A DNA stretch of 34,873 bases from Pseudomonadota bacterium (GTDB taxonomy: Bacteria > Pseudomonadota > Gammaproteobacteria > Burkholderiales > Ferrovaceae), in contig JAKBAT010000004.1 in the NCBI GenBank assembly GCA_021808815.1, positions 1-34,873 on the forward strand. The letters are read 5' to 3'. The notes under the pieces are model-generated. The model saw only the letters and a list, made by a program, of their open reading frames with translations, ran no database searches and had not been told where the DNA came from. Shown here in pieces: positions 17,224 to 26,258 of this stretch (the stretch's first letter is position 1; each line of letters opens with the position of its first letter). The position numbers were made by a program, and so were the translations under genes.

Positions 17224-18234
17224 ATGTCCGGAGCTTTGCGCATTGCCGTCCTGCTGGGCGGGGGGAGTTCCGAGCGGGACGTTTCCATTGCCAGCGCTGC
17301 CCAGGTGGTCAGGGCATTGCGGGCCCGTGGGCACCAGGTGTGGGCCGTGGATACCTTGCAGGGATGGCTGGACCCGGCACAGGAGGCCACGCTGTTTTCC
17401 CGTACCGTAGGCACGATACCCCCGCCCCGGGGGGCGGAAGCGGTGACGCAGGTGGAGTCGATCGGATTTCTCGCGGCGCCTCACCCCATCGACCTGTGGT
17501 TCATTGCCCTCCACGGTGGAGCGGGCGAAGATGGCCGCATGCAGGGGTTGCTGGAGATGACCGGGGTGCCCTACACGGGAAGTGGTGTCCTGGGGAGCGC
17601 CCTGGCCATGGACAAGGACATGACCAAGCGACTGCTGGCACTGGCCGGAATCGCGACGCCCGACTGGCTGATGGCGCCGGCAACGGTGACGGAAGTGGAA
17701 CGGCGGCTGGGCTGGCCGGTGGTCGTCAAACCCAGCAAGCAGGGTTCCACGGTGGGCCTGACGGTGGTGCGTGATTCCGCCGGGCTTGCTTCTGCCGTGG
17801 CACTGGCCCGCACCTTCGATGACGAGGTCATGATCGAACGGTTCATCGGGGGGCGCGAACTCACCTGTCCGGTACTGGGAGAAGAGGCCCTGGCCGTGGG
17901 GGAAATCATCCTGAAACGTGGTGATATCTTTGATTATGAAGCCAAATACCAGCCTGGTGGAGCGGAAGAAGTGTTTCCGGCACACCTGCCCGAGGCACTG
18001 TGCCGACAGGTACAACAGCAGGCGCTGCAGGCCCATCAGATCCTGAAGCTGTCAGGGTACAGTCGCACCGATTTCAGGCTGGATGCAGCGCAGCGCCTGT
18101 GGTGCCTCGAAGTGAACACCCTGCCGGGCCTCACTGCCATGAGCTTGCTGCCCCAGGCGGCAGCGGCGCAGGGCATCTCCTTTGAGATCCTGGTGGAGCG
18201 GATCTGCAAGCTTGCCCTGGAGGCGCGGCACTGA
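17224..18234 (+). CDS. ddl: D-alanine--D-alanine ligase
   Basis: A 336-residue ATP-grasp ligase that joins two D-alanines for the peptidoglycan stem peptide. It shows LLGGGSSERDVSIAS (the GGxSxE motif), ALHGGAGEDGRMQG, an ATP-binding VVVKPSKQGSTVG loop, GYSRTDFRLD, and the closing EVNTLPGLTAMS with the NTLPG signature. It is complete, with no obvious lesion. It starts 6 bp after the ppc stop with only a weak ribosome-binding site, so it is probably co-transcribed with ppc. It lies outside the division and cell-wall cluster where betaproteobacterial ddlB usually sits, so it may be a second copy or the only one; the window cannot tell. It converges with gshB, with 6 bp between stops. Confidence 0.95.
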   Translation: MSGALRIAVLLGGGSSERDVSIASAAQVVRALRARGHQVWAVDTLQGWLDPAQEATLFSRTVGTIPPPRGAEAVTQVESIGFLAAPHPIDLWFIALHGGAGEDGRMQGLLEMTGVPYTGSGVLGSALAMDKDMTKRLLALAGIATPDWLMAPATVTEVERRLGWPVVVKPSKQGSTVGLTVVRDSAGLASAVALARTFDDEVMIERFIGGRELTCPVLGEEALAVGEIILKRGDIFDYEAKYQPGGAEEVFPAHLPEALCRQVQQQALQAHQILKLSGYSRTDFRLDAAQRLWCLEVNTLPGLTAMSLLPQAAAAQGISFEILVERICKLALEARH

Positions 18235-18240
18235 GCAGGT

Positions 18241-19182
18241 TCAGCGTATCGTCTGTTCCAGCGCCGTGATCACGGCATCACCAATATCCAGGCCGGTCTG
18301 GTCCCGGATTTCACGCAGGCAGGTGGGGCTCGTGACATTGATCTCGGTCAGTGATTCGCCAATGATGTCCAGGCCCACAAGCAGCAATCCGGCGTCTTTC
18401 AGGGCCGGCGCGACGGTTTCGGCAATGATGCGATCCCGCTCGGACAGGGGTTGGGCACGGCCCGTGCCGCCTGCTGCCAGGTTACCCCGGGTCTCGCCGG
18501 GCGAAGGAATGCGTGCCAGGCAATAGGGCATGGGTTGCCCCTGGACCACCAGCACCCGTTTGTCCCCCTGTGCAATGGCGGGCAAGTAGCGTTGGGCCAT
18601 GATGGTGCGCTGTCCCCGGTGCGTCATGGTTTCCAGAATCACGCCCAGATTGGGATCCTGTGTGCCGACCCGGAATATTTCGTTGCCCCCCATGCCGTCC
18701 AGCGGCTTCAGGATGACGTCGCCCTCCTGGTGGATGAAGGTGCGGATCTGGTCCTCCTGACAGGAGACCAGCAGGGGCGGTGCCAACTCCGGGAAGCGCA
18801 TCGTGGCAAGCTTTTCGTTGAAGTCGCGCAAGGCCCGGGGTCGGTTGAACACGGGAGTCCCCTGTCTTTCGGCCAGTTCCAGCAGATGGGTGGCATACAG
18901 GTATTCCGCATCGACGGGCGGATCCTTGCGCATCAGAATGACGTCGAACCGGTGCAGGGGGTGCCACTCCCCCGCCTCTGCCCGAACCCAGTCAGGTGTG
19001 TTGCCGGTCAGGACGAGGGCACGGGCCAGGCCCTGCACCTGATTCCCGATGAGCATCAGTCCGCCGGGCTCGATGGCGAACAGGGTGTGACCGCGACGGG
19101 CAGCTGCCCGCATCATTTCGATGCTGGAATCCTTGGAAGGCTTCAGATGTTCCAGGGGATCCAGGACAAAAGCGATCTTCAT
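18241..19182 (-). CDS. gshB: Glutathione synthetase
   Basis: A 313-residue ATP-grasp enzyme (E. coli GshB is 316) that adds glycine to gamma-glutamylcysteine. The N terminus MKIAFVLDPLEHLKPSKDSS and the central RKDPPVDAEYLYATHLLE match the family. ILKPLDGMGGNEIFRV is the ATP-binding loop, and INVTSPTCLREI near the C terminus forms the active site. The ATG at 19182 has TGAGGA a few bases upstream and sits 7 bp after the gshA stop, so the pair forms an operon that makes glutathione in two steps. The frame is open upstream to 19368, but that part lies inside gshA. Confidence 0.98.
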   Translation of the reverse strand: MKIAFVLDPLEHLKPSKDSSIEMMRAAARRGHTLFAIEPGGLMLIGNQVQGLARALVLTGNTPDWVRAEAGEWHPLHRFDVILMRKDPPVDAEYLYATHLLELAERQGTPVFNRPRALRDFNEKLATMRFPELAPPLLVSCQEDQIRTFIHQEGDVILKPLDGMGGNEIFRVGTQDPNLGVILETMTHRGQRTIMAQRYLPAIAQGDKRVLVVQGQPMPYCLARIPSPGETRGNLAAGGTGRAQPLSERDRIIAETVAPALKDAGLLLVGLDIIGESLTEINVTSPTCLREIRDQTGLDIGDAVITALEQTIR

Positions 19183-19189
19183 CCGGTCC

Positions 19190-20473
19190 TCAGTCGCCCT
19201 GGGTGAGCGCCATTTCTTCCAGCTCCAGGGAAGCGGCCAGCATGGCAAGACGGGCCACGACCCCGTAAGTGTAGAACCGGTTCGGCGTGGCATCGGGAGC
19301 CTGGTTCTGGTCCGGGGCGATGGCGGTGATTTCGAAGGCAAGGGGGACGAAATGGGCTCCGGGGGCATTCAGGTTTTCGTTGATGCCCCGTTCGGTATGC
19401 ACCCGGTAGAACCCTCCCACCACGTAATGGTCGATCATGTAGACCACCGGCTCTGCGACGGCACTTTCCACCGATTCGTAGGTATAGACGCCTTCCTGAA
19501 TCAGGACCTCCCGGACGGTCTGCCCTTCCTTGATGACGGACATCTTGTTGCGCTGTTTGCGATTGAGCCGTTGCAGGTCATCCGCGCTTTTGACCGTCAT
19601 GATCCCCATGCCATAGGTGCCTGCATCGGCCTTGATGATCAGGAAGGGTTCATCGCGGATGTTGTTTTCCGCATACTTGGCGCGGATTTTGCCCAGCAGG
19701 GTCTCCACCTGCTCCGACAGGCAGTCCAGCCCCTGCCGGTCGGAGAAGTCCACCTGGCCACACCGGGAAAAATAGGGGTTGATCCACCAGGGATCGATGC
19801 CCACCAGGGCGGCAAACGATTTAGCCACCCCGTCGTAGGCAGCAAAATGCCGGGATTTTCGTCGTGTGCTCCATCCGGCGTACAGGGGGGGCACCACGGG
19901 TTGGGCCAGGCCCTGCAGTACAGCCGGAATGCCGCCCGAAAGGTCATTGTTGAGAAGGATGGCGCAAGGATCGAAGTCCTCCAGGGTGAGCCGGTTTCCC
20001 TGACGCCGTACGGGCTCCAGCACCAGGTGCTGCCCTCCCGGCAGTTCCAGGGGGGTGGGTGCCGTAATCTCGGGCAGAAGGCTTCCGATGCGCACGGCAA
20101 AGCCGGCGCGCTGGAGGATGGACTTGAGTGCCGCCACATTCTGCAGGTAGAACGCATTGCGTGTGTGGTTTTCGGGAATCAGGAGAAACTGGCGGGTATC
20201 CGGACAGATTTTCTCCACCGCAGTCATGACTGCCTGGACGCACAAAGGCTCGAATTCGGGGCGCAGGTTGTTGAATCCGCCAGGGAAGAGGTTGGTGTCC
20301 ACCGGGGCCAGCTTGAAACCGGAATTGCGCAGGTCCACCGACGTATAGAAAGGTGCCGAGTGGTTTTGCCACTGCTGGCGGAACCAGTGTTCGATGGTGG
20401 GCATTGCCCCCAGAATCTCCTGTTCGAGCAACTGCAGGGGGCCGGAGAGAGCGGTCGTCAAATGAGGAACCAT
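19190..20473 (-). CDS. gshA: Glutamate--cysteine ligase, A. ferrooxidans-type
   Basis: A protein of about 427 residues that makes gamma-glutamylcysteine, the first step of glutathione synthesis. It is unlike the E. coli or plant-type GshA and fits the separate family first described from Acidithiobacillus ferrooxidans. Recognisable parts are NSGFKLAPVDTNLFPGGFNNL, LIPENHTRN, FLIIKADAGTYGMGIM (a likely nucleotide loop), and VVGGFYRVHTERGINENLNAPG. Its pairing with gshB supports the role. Two ATGs are possible, at 20479 and 20473; AGGA five bases before 20473 favours the shorter form, while for 20479 the AGG touches the start codon. A promoter is proposed at 20501-20529. Confidence 0.93.
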   Translation of the reverse strand: MVPHLTTALSGPLQLLEQEILGAMPTIEHWFRQQWQNHSAPFYTSVDLRNSGFKLAPVDTNLFPGGFNNLRPEFEPLCVQAVMTAVEKICPDTRQFLLIPENHTRNAFYLQNVAALKSILQRAGFAVRIGSLLPEITAPTPLELPGGQHLVLEPVRRQGNRLTLEDFDPCAILLNNDLSGGIPAVLQGLAQPVVPPLYAGWSTRRKSRHFAAYDGVAKSFAALVGIDPWWINPYFSRCGQVDFSDRQGLDCLSEQVETLLGKIRAKYAENNIRDEPFLIIKADAGTYGMGIMTVKSADDLQRLNRKQRNKMSVIKEGQTVREVLIQEGVYTYESVESAVAEPVVYMIDHYVVGGFYRVHTERGINENLNAPGAHFVPLAFEITAIAPDQNQAPDATPNRFYTYGVVARLAMLAASLELEEMALTQGD

Positions 20474-20500
20474 GGTCATCCTGTGGAACGTAACATGCCG

Positions 20501-20529
20501 ATTCTACCTGCCCGGCATTGCATTGCTAA
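20501..20529 (-). promoter_or_regulatory. Proposed gshAB promoter
   Basis: On the minus strand a -35-like TTAGCA (20529-20524) and a -10 TAGAAT (20506-20501) are separated by 17 bp. The predicted start near 20494 gives a leader of about 20 nt. The -35 uses the same bases as the -35 of the suf promoter on the other strand. Assigned by inspection. Confidence 0.45.
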
Positions 20530-20552
20530 AGGGCCATAAATCGTACTATAAT
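20523..20552 (+). promoter_or_regulatory. Proposed suf operon promoter
   Basis: A -35-like TTGCTA (20523-20528) and a perfect TATAAT (20547-20552) are 18 bp apart. The expected start is near 20559, leaving a leader of about 49 nt to sufR. No strong ribosome-binding site precedes the sufR ATG. Confidence 0.6.
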
Positions 20553-20584
20553 GGTACTGTATAAGTAACCCATTAAAATTTAAT
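20543..20584 (+). promoter_or_regulatory. Dyads over and after the suf -10, candidate SufR operator
   Basis: GTAC-TATAATG-GTAC (20543-20557) places two GTAC tetramers around the -10. An imperfect dyad GGTACTGTATAAGTAACC (20553-20570) follows. Further on, ATTAAA-A-TTTAAT (20572-20584) is a perfect palindrome in an AT-rich leader. Rrf2-family regulators of Fe-S genes commonly bind dyads that overlap their own promoter, so autoregulation is inferred; I cannot match a published consensus. Confidence 0.35.
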
Positions 20585-20607
20585 TCATTTTTTCGTCAAG
20601 CACCCAC

Positions 20608-21069
20608 ATGATCCGCATCGGTAAATTGACAGACTACGGAATTCTCCTCATGACGTATCTTGCCCGGGATCCGTTGCGCTTGCACGCTGCCCAGGAAATT
20701 GCCCAGGCAATGGGGATTGCCCAGCCCACGGCCAACAAGCTGCTGAAGTTGCTCGCCCGCGGCGGGCTGTTGGACTCCCAGCGTGGGATCAGGGGGGGGT
20801 ATGCCCTGGCGAGGCCGGCGGCTGCCATCACGATGGTGGACATCATCGGCGCCCTGGAGGGGCCGGTGGGGCTGACGGACTGCGGAACAGCGGCCCAGCC
20901 GGGAAATTGCCACCGTGAACGCTCCTGCTCCGTCAAAACCAACTGGCAACGCATCAGCCAGGCCGTCAACGATGCCCTGGCGGAGGTCACCCTGGCCGAA
21001 ATGACCGTGCCATCCCAACCGATCCGAATGTTCGCACGCCCCTCCACACAACCGGTGAGTCAACCATGA
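20608..21069 (+). CDS. SUF system Fe-S assembly regulator, Rrf2 family
   Basis: A 153-residue Rrf2-family transcription factor. The N-terminal winged helix (about 1-80) includes [13 protein letters not shown], the recognition-helix region [17 protein letters not shown] and the wing [12 protein letters not shown]. The predicted Fe-S ligands are Cys92, Cys101 and Cys107, a C-X8-C-X5-C pattern. IscR uses C-X5-C-X5-C, so the first gap is wider here, as seen in the SUF-linked branch. It probably holds an iron-sulphur cluster and represses the operon when clusters are plentiful. It is the first gene of sufR-B-C-D-S-U-T and overlaps sufB by 4 bp. The C-terminal 25 residues are Pro/Ser-rich and likely unstructured. 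Confidence 0.9.
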   Translation: MIRIGKLTDYGILLMTYLARDPLRLHAAQEIAQAMGIAQPTANKLLKLLARGGLLDSQRGIRGGYALARPAAAITMVDIIGALEGPVGLTDCGTAAQPGNCHRERSCSVKTNWQRISQAVNDALAEVTLAEMTVPSQPIRMFARPSTQPVSQP

Positions 21070-22514
21070 GCGACACCTCCTCAACCCTGGAAGACATCAT
21101 CAGCCAGGAATACCAGCACGGTTTCGAAACGGCAGTGGAAGCTGACACGTTGCCACGGGGCCTTTCGGAAGAAACGGTGCGCATGATCTCCGCCAAGAAG
21201 AACGAGCCGGAATTCCTGCTCGAGTGGCGTCTCGCGGCCTATCGCCGCTGGCTGGAAATGAGCCCGCCACAGTGGGCCAGCGTGCATCATCCCCCCATCG
21301 ATTACCAGGACATCATTTACTATTCGGCGCCGAAATCCCAGAAAGACGGGCCCAAAAGCCTGGAGGAAGTGGATCCCGAGCTGCTGAAAACCTACGAGAA
21401 GCTGGGAATTCCCCTGCACGAGCGCGCCATTCTTGCCGGCGTGGCCGTGGATGCCGTTTTCGACAGTGTTTCGGTCGCCACCACGTTCAAGGACAAACTG
21501 GCCGAACATGGCATCATTTTCTGTTCCTTTTCCGAAGCCGTGCAACACCATCCCGAACTGGTCCGACAGTATTTGGGGACAGTGGTACCGGTCCAGGACA
21601 ATTTCTACGCGGCACTGAATTCCGCGGTATTCAGCGATGGTTCCTTCGTGTACATCCCGCCGGGGGTACGCTGCCCCATGGAGCTGTCCACCTATTTCCG
21701 CATCAACGCCAAGAACACGGGCCAATTCGAACGCACGCTCATCATCGCCGACCAGGGCGCCTATGTCAGTTACCTGGAAGGGTGTACTGCGCCCATGCGC
21801 GACGAAAACCAGCTGCATGCGGCCGTGGTGGAACTGGTGGCCCTGGAAAATGCCCAGATCAAATACTCCACCGTGCAGAACTGGTATCCCGGTGACAAGG
21901 AAGGGCGCGGTGGCATCTACAACTTCGTGACCAAGCGCGGTGACTGCCGTGGTGCGCATTCCAAGATTTCCTGGACACAGGTGGAAACCGGGTCGGCCAT
22001 CACCTGGAAGTACCCCAGCGTCATTTTGCGCGGGGATCATGCCGTGGGCGAGTTCTACTCGGTGGCGCTGACCAACCACCGGCAGCAGGCCGATACGGGC
22101 ACGAAAATGATCCACATGGGCAAGAATACCCGTAGCACCATCATTTCAAAGGGTATTTCCGCAGGTTACGGACAACAGGCCTACCGTGGCCTGGTGCGCA
22201 TTGCCCGGGCTGCAAGCGGGGCCCGCAATTACACCCAGTGCGATTCCCTGCTGCTGGGCGACCGCTGTGCCGCCCACACCTTTCCCTATATCGAAGTGAA
22301 GAATGCATCGGCCAAGGTGGAGCATGAAGCCTCCACTTCCCGTATCGGCGAAGACCAGCTGTTCTTCTGCCGACAACGGGGCCTGTCCATGGAAGATGCC
22401 GTTTCCATGATCGTGAACGGTTTTTGCAAGGAAGTGTTCAAGGAATTGCCAATGGAATTCGCGGTGGAGGCCCAGAAGCTTCTGGGTGTCAGCCTCGAAG
22501 GCAGTGTTGGTTGA
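21066..22514 (+). CDS. sufB: Fe-S cluster scaffold subunit SufB
   Basis: A 482-residue SufB, close to the usual 470-495. With SufC and SufD it forms the SufBC2D complex, on which new Fe-S clusters are built from sulphide delivered by SufS and SufU. Conserved blocks include the N-terminal [10 protein letters not shown], a central region with [19 protein letters not shown], and the C-terminal [25 protein letters not shown], where the Cys residues used in cluster assembly lie. The helical tail ends with [19 protein letters not shown]. The start overlaps the sufR stop by 4 bp. The gap to sufC is 26 bp, the only real gap in the operon before sufT. Confidence 0.98.
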   Translation: MSDTSSTLEDIISQEYQHGFETAVEADTLPRGLSEETVRMISAKKNEPEFLLEWRLAAYRRWLEMSPPQWASVHHPPIDYQDIIYYSAPKSQKDGPKSLEEVDPELLKTYEKLGIPLHERAILAGVAVDAVFDSVSVATTFKDKLAEHGIIFCSFSEAVQHHPELVRQYLGTVVPVQDNFYAALNSAVFSDGSFVYIPPGVRCPMELSTYFRINAKNTGQFERTLIIADQGAYVSYLEGCTAPMRDENQLHAAVVELVALENAQIKYSTVQNWYPGDKEGRGGIYNFVTKRGDCRGAHSKISWTQVETGSAITWKYPSVILRGDHAVGEFYSVALTNHRQQADTGTKMIHMGKNTRSTIISKGISAGYGQQAYRGLVRIARAASGARNYTQCDSLLLGDRCAAHTFPYIEVKNASAKVEHEASTSRIGEDQLFFCRQRGLSMEDAVSMIVNGFCKEVFKELPMEFAVEAQKLLGVSLEGSVG

Positions 22515-22540
22515 TCGTAACGTACCAGGAATCCTCTCGC

Positions 22541-23311
22541 ATGTTGATCATCAAAGAGTTGCACGCAGCGGTGGGTGACAAACCCATCCTCAAAGGTATC
22601 AATCTCACCGTCCGGGCTGGCGAAGTGCATGCCATCATGGGGCCGAACGGATCGGGCAAGAGCACGCTGTCCAATGTGCTGGCCGGTCGGGAAAACATGA
22701 CCGTGACGGCGGGCAGCGTCCAGTATCTGGGACAGGACCTGCTCGCCATGGAAGTGGAAGAACGGGCACGGGCAGGTGTTTTCCTGGCATTCCAGTACCC
22801 GGTGGAAATTCCGGGCGTGGGCAACGTCTACCTGCTCAAGGCGGCACTCAATGCCCAGCGCAAACATCGGGGGTTGCCGGAACTGGATGCCATGGAATTC
22901 CTGGCACTGGTCAAGGACAAAATGAAACTGATGGAAATGAGCGAATCCATGCTCTACCGTGCCGTCAATGAAGGGTTTTCGGGCGGGGAAAAAAAACGCA
23001 ACGAAATTCTCCAGATGGCCGTGCTGGAACCTACCCTGTCGATCCTGGACGAAACCGACTCGGGGCTGGACATCGATGCGCTCAAGATCGTGGCCAATGG
23101 GGTCAATAGCCTGCGCCACCCGGAACGAGCCATGATCCTGGTGACCCATTACCAGCGGCTGCTGGAGGTCATCACACCGGATTTCGTGCATGTGCTGGCA
23201 GGAGGGCGGATCGTCCGCTCAGGGGGCCCCGAGCTCGCCCATGAGCTGGAAAAGCAGGGTTACGCCTGGCTGGGCAGTGAAGCCCCGGAAGGCAAGTCGT
23301 CCGCAACATGA
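22541..23311 (+). CDS. sufC: Fe-S assembly ATPase SufC
   Basis: A 256-residue ABC-type ATPase. The Walker A loop is GPNGSGKST with Lys40, the signature [11 protein letters not shown] is the SufC form, and Walker B with the switch region reads [14 protein letters not shown]. Unlike transporter ATPases it is soluble and drives conformational change of SufB-SufD. The ATG at 22541 follows AGGA at about 10 bp; the frame extends to 22424 but that part is within sufB. It overlaps sufD by 4 bp. Confidence 0.98.
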   Translation: MLIIKELHAAVGDKPILKGINLTVRAGEVHAIMGPNGSGKSTLSNVLAGRENMTVTAGSVQYLGQDLLAMEVEERARAGVFLAFQYPVEIPGVGNVYLLKAALNAQRKHRGLPELDAMEFLALVKDKMKLMEMSESMLYRAVNEGFSGGEKKRNEILQMAVLEPTLSILDETDSGLDIDALKIVANGVNSLRHPERAMILVTHYQRLLEVITPDFVHVLAGGRIVRSGGPELAHELEKQGYAWLGSEAPEGKSSAT

Positions 23312-24606
23312 GCACGGCGATCGCACATTACCTGGCCGAGTTCGAACGCCTGGCCCCCTCCCTGCCCTGGCAGGATTCGCCGCAGTGGCAGGCATGGCGG
23401 CAGGCCGGATGGGACCATTTTGCGGCAGGCGGATTCCCCACCGCCCGGCATGAGGAATGGAAGTACACCAGCCTGGCCGCCCTTGAAAAATTGCGGCTGC
23501 CCTGCGGGCCCCGTGCCGCGGCGCCTCTGGAATGGGACACTCTGCGTATCCGGGCACTGTTGCCGGAAGCCCGGCACCGTCTGGTCTTCGTGGATGGGAC
23601 GTACCAGCCCCAATTGTCGCGTCTGGGGCCCTTGCCGGCGGGCATCCATGTGCAGGCCCTTTCCACCCAGACAGCGGAACGCAGTGCCGCTTTGCAGGCG
23701 TTTCTCGGGACGGTCCGGGCCCGGACGCCGTTTGCAGCGCTGAACGCGGCCTTCATGGCCGATGGCGTCTGGGCGTCTGCCGAGGCGGGAGCCTGCCTGG
23801 AAGAACCGTTGCTGATCCTGCATGTGACGTCTGCGGGCCACCAGGTCCATCACCTGGCCAACGTGGTGCAGGTGGCAGAAGGCGCTCGTCTGACGGTGGT
23901 CGAACAGTATCTGGGCCTGACCGATGCGCCCTGCTTCCTCAATCAGGTCACGAGCCTCCACCTGGGGGCCGGTGCCGCACTGACGCACCTGAAGCTGCAA
24001 CAGGAAGGGGCAGGGACTTACCACATCGGTGCCCTGCAGGCACACCAGCAGCGTGACAGCCGCCTGGAATCCCATGCCTTTGCCCTGTCGGGGGTTTTCG
24101 GGCGCAATGACATGGAAACCGTCCTGGCTGAACCCGGGGCGGGTGTGGTGCTGAAGGGACTCTATCGGGTGGCGGGCCGCGAATTGCAGGATTTCCATAC
24201 CAGCATCCGTCACGACAGCCCGGATTGTTCCAGCGAAGAATGTTTCAAGGGAGTCCTGGAAGGCAACGGTCGCGCGGTCTTCAATGGCAAAATCCGCGTG
24301 GCTCGCGATGCCCAGCATACGGTATCGCAGCAGACCAACCACAACCTGCTCCTGTCCGACCAGGCGGAAGTGGATACCAAGCCCCAGCTGGAAATCTTTG
24401 CCGACGATGTCAAATGCAGCCACGGCACCACCGTGGGGCAGCTCGACGAGTCGCAGTGGTTCTACCTGCGTTCCCGGGGGATTGGGGCCGATCTGGCGCG
24501 GGCCTTGCTGATCGAAGCTTTTGCCCTGGATATTGTCGCCAGCGTGCCTGTGCCGGCAGTGCGGGAAGCCCTGGAGCAGCTGGTGCGGAGCCGTGATCAT
24601 GTTTGA
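23308..24606 (+). CDS. sufD: Fe-S scaffold subunit SufD
   Basis: A 432-residue SufD, paralogue of SufB, completing the SufBC2D scaffold. The N-terminal helical part has the [16 protein letters not shown] motif typical of SufD. The beta-helix core follows, with the C-terminal DNA-encoded block containing [48 protein letters not shown] and [12 protein letters not shown], where a conserved His contributes to the SufB-SufD interface. It overlaps sufC by 4 bp and sufS by 8 bp, so translation of the whole run is likely coupled. It is complete, with no sign of decay. Confidence 0.97.
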   Translation: MSTAIAHYLAEFERLAPSLPWQDSPQWQAWRQAGWDHFAAGGFPTARHEEWKYTSLAALEKLRLPCGPRAAAPLEWDTLRIRALLPEARHRLVFVDGTYQPQLSRLGPLPAGIHVQALSTQTAERSAALQAFLGTVRARTPFAALNAAFMADGVWASAEAGACLEEPLLILHVTSAGHQVHHLANVVQVAEGARLTVVEQYLGLTDAPCFLNQVTSLHLGAGAALTHLKLQQEGAGTYHIGALQAHQQRDSRLESHAFALSGVFGRNDMETVLAEPGAGVVLKGLYRVAGRELQDFHTSIRHDSPDCSSEECFKGVLEGNGRAVFNGKIRVARDAQHTVSQQTNHNLLLSDQAEVDTKPQLEIFADDVKCSHGTTVGQLDESQWFYLRSRGIGADLARALLIEAFALDIVASVPVPAVREALEQLVRSRDHV

Positions 24607-25819
24607 GGTGGAAGCCTTGCGCCGACAGTTTCCGATTCTGCAGCGCCAGGTCCATGGCCGCCCGCTGGTGTATCTGGACAGTGCGGCAACCACCCAGAAA
24701 CCGCTGGCGGTGATCGAGGCGGAGCGCCATTACTACGAGACCCTGAATGCCAACATCCACCGCGGCGTGCATGCCTTGAGCCAGGAGGCGACGGATGCCT
24801 TCGAAGGGGCGCGCGACAAGGTACGGGCATTCATCGGGGCCGCCCGGCGCGAAGAAATCATTTTCACGCGCGGCGCCACCGAGGCCATCAATCTGGTGGC
24901 CCATAGCTGGGGGCGCCAATCCCTGGCGCCCGGGGACGAGATCCTGATCAGCGAAATGGAGCATCATGCCAACATCGTGCCTTGGCAACTGCTGTGCGAA
25001 GCCACGGGCGCCATTCTGAAAGTGATTCCCATCGATGCCCGGGGCGCCCTGGTGCCGGGTGCCGTCGATGCCATGATCGGGCCACGCACACGCCTGGTGG
25101 GCATTACCCAGGTCTCCAATGCCTTGGGCACGGTCAATCCCGTGGCGGATATTGTGCGGCAGGCACACCGCGTGGGAGCCGTCGTGCTGGTGGACGGTGC
25201 CCAGGCAGTGGCCCATCAGCCCGTGGACGTGGTGGCGCTCGACTGCGATTTTTACGTGTTTTCCGGGCACAAGCTGTACGGACCCACCGGCATTGGCGTG
25301 CTCTACGGAAAACAGGCCTTGCTGGAACGCATGCCCCCTTACCAGGGGGGTGGCGACATGATTGCCCAGGTGACGTTTGAAAAAACCACGTACAACAGCC
25401 TGCCCTACAAGTTCGAAGCAGGGACCCCGCATATTGCGGGAGCCATCGGTCTTGGCGCTGCCATCGATTTTTTGCAGCACATCGGCCTCGATGCCGTGGC
25501 ACGTCACGAGGACCGGCTGCTCGCCCATGCCACGCAACAGGCCGAAGCTTTCGAAGGTCTCACATGCGTGGGAACGGCACCCGGCAAAGTGGGTGTCCTG
25601 TCCTTCGTGATGAAAGGGGTGCACCCTCACGATATCGGCACGATCCTGGATCGGGAAGGGGTGGCGATCCGCACCGGACACCACTGTGCCATGCCGGTCA
25701 TGGATCGCTACCAGGTCCCGGCCACGGCCCGGGCCTCCTTTGCGATGTATAACACGATCGGGGAAGTGGATGCCCTGTTCCGGGCATTGCGCCGGGTCGA
25801 GGAGCTATTTTTGAAATGA
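24599..25819 (+). CDS. sufS: Cysteine desulphurase SufS
   Basis: A 406-residue PLP enzyme of the group II cysteine desulphurases. It removes sulphur from cysteine as a persulphide and passes it to SufU. The PLP lysine is Lys225 in FSGHKLYGPTG. The persulphide-bearing Cys363 is in RTGHHCAMPVM, in the short loop typical of SufS. AATTQKP near the N terminus and SEMEHHANIVPW carry further cofactor contacts. The ATG at 24599 overlaps the last codons of sufD by 8 bp; an earlier in-frame start at 24521 would overlap far more. It overlaps sufU by 4 bp. Confidence 0.98.
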   Translation: MFEVEALRRQFPILQRQVHGRPLVYLDSAATTQKPLAVIEAERHYYETLNANIHRGVHALSQEATDAFEGARDKVRAFIGAARREEIIFTRGATEAINLVAHSWGRQSLAPGDEILISEMEHHANIVPWQLLCEATGAILKVIPIDARGALVPGAVDAMIGPRTRLVGITQVSNALGTVNPVADIVRQAHRVGAVVLVDGAQAVAHQPVDVVALDCDFYVFSGHKLYGPTGIGVLYGKQALLERMPPYQGGGDMIAQVTFEKTTYNSLPYKFEAGTPHIAGAIGLGAAIDFLQHIGLDAVARHEDRLLAHATQQAEAFEGLTCVGTAPGKVGVLSFVMKGVHPHDIGTILDREGVAIRTGHHCAMPVMDRYQVPATARASFAMYNTIGEVDALFRALRRVEELFLK

Positions 25820-26256
25820 GCGATTTGCGTGACCTGTACCAGGAAGTGATTTTCGATCACAACCGCCATCCCCGGAATTTCGGACCGCTCGCGACGGCCA
25901 ACCGGCACGCGGACGGTTTCAACCCGCTGTGCGGGGATCGCCTGACCCTGCATCTGCGGGTGGAGGACGGGGTGATCCGGGAAGCGCGTTTCGAAGGGGC
26001 CGGATGTGCCATTTCCACGGCTTCCGCCTCCCTCATGACGGAAGCCCTGATAGGAAAATCCGAGGCCGAGGCGGCTGTCCTGTTTGAGGGTTTTCACCAC
26101 ATGGTGATGGGAGAGATCACGTCGGTAGATCTGGGCAAGCTGGCCGTTCTGGCGGGGGTCAGCGAATTTCCGGCCCGCGTGAAATGTGCCACGCTGGCCT
26201 GGCACACACTCAACGCGGCACTCAAGAATGCATCACAGCCGGTGTCTACGGAGTAA
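25816..26256 (+). CDS. sufU: Sulphur-transfer protein SufU
   Basis: A 146-residue IscU-fold protein of the SufU type. The putative zinc and sulphur-accepting ligands are Cys39 and Asp41 (NPLCGDR), Cys64 (EGAGCAIS) and Cys124 (RVKCATLAW). The insert of about 20 residues between the second and third Cys, ending in EFPARVKC, is the SufU mark that separates it from true IscU scaffolds. It also lacks the HscA-binding LPPVK motif. By analogy with Bacillus it takes persulphide from SufS and hands it to SufBCD, replacing SufE. It overlaps sufS by 4 bp, and sufT starts 2 bp after its stop. Confidence 0.94.
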   Translation: MSDLRDLYQEVIFDHNRHPRNFGPLATANRHADGFNPLCGDRLTLHLRVEDGVIREARFEGAGCAISTASASLMTEALIGKSEAEAAVLFEGFHHMVMGEITSVDLGKLAVLAGVSEFPARVKCATLAWHTLNAALKNASQPVSTE

Positions 26257-26258
26257 TC

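Noticed and set aside
16675-18036. A 453-codon minus-strand open frame opposite ppc and ddl
   Set aside because: It crosses two real genes on the other strand and has no recognisable domain or ribosome-binding site.
19121-20539. A 472-codon plus-strand open frame opposite gshA
   Set aside because: Antisense to a recognised enzyme and running into the divergent promoter region; no motif seen.
24410-25684. A 424-codon minus-strand open frame opposite sufD and sufS
   Set aside because: A shadow of two strongly conserved genes, with His/Gln/Gly-rich translation.
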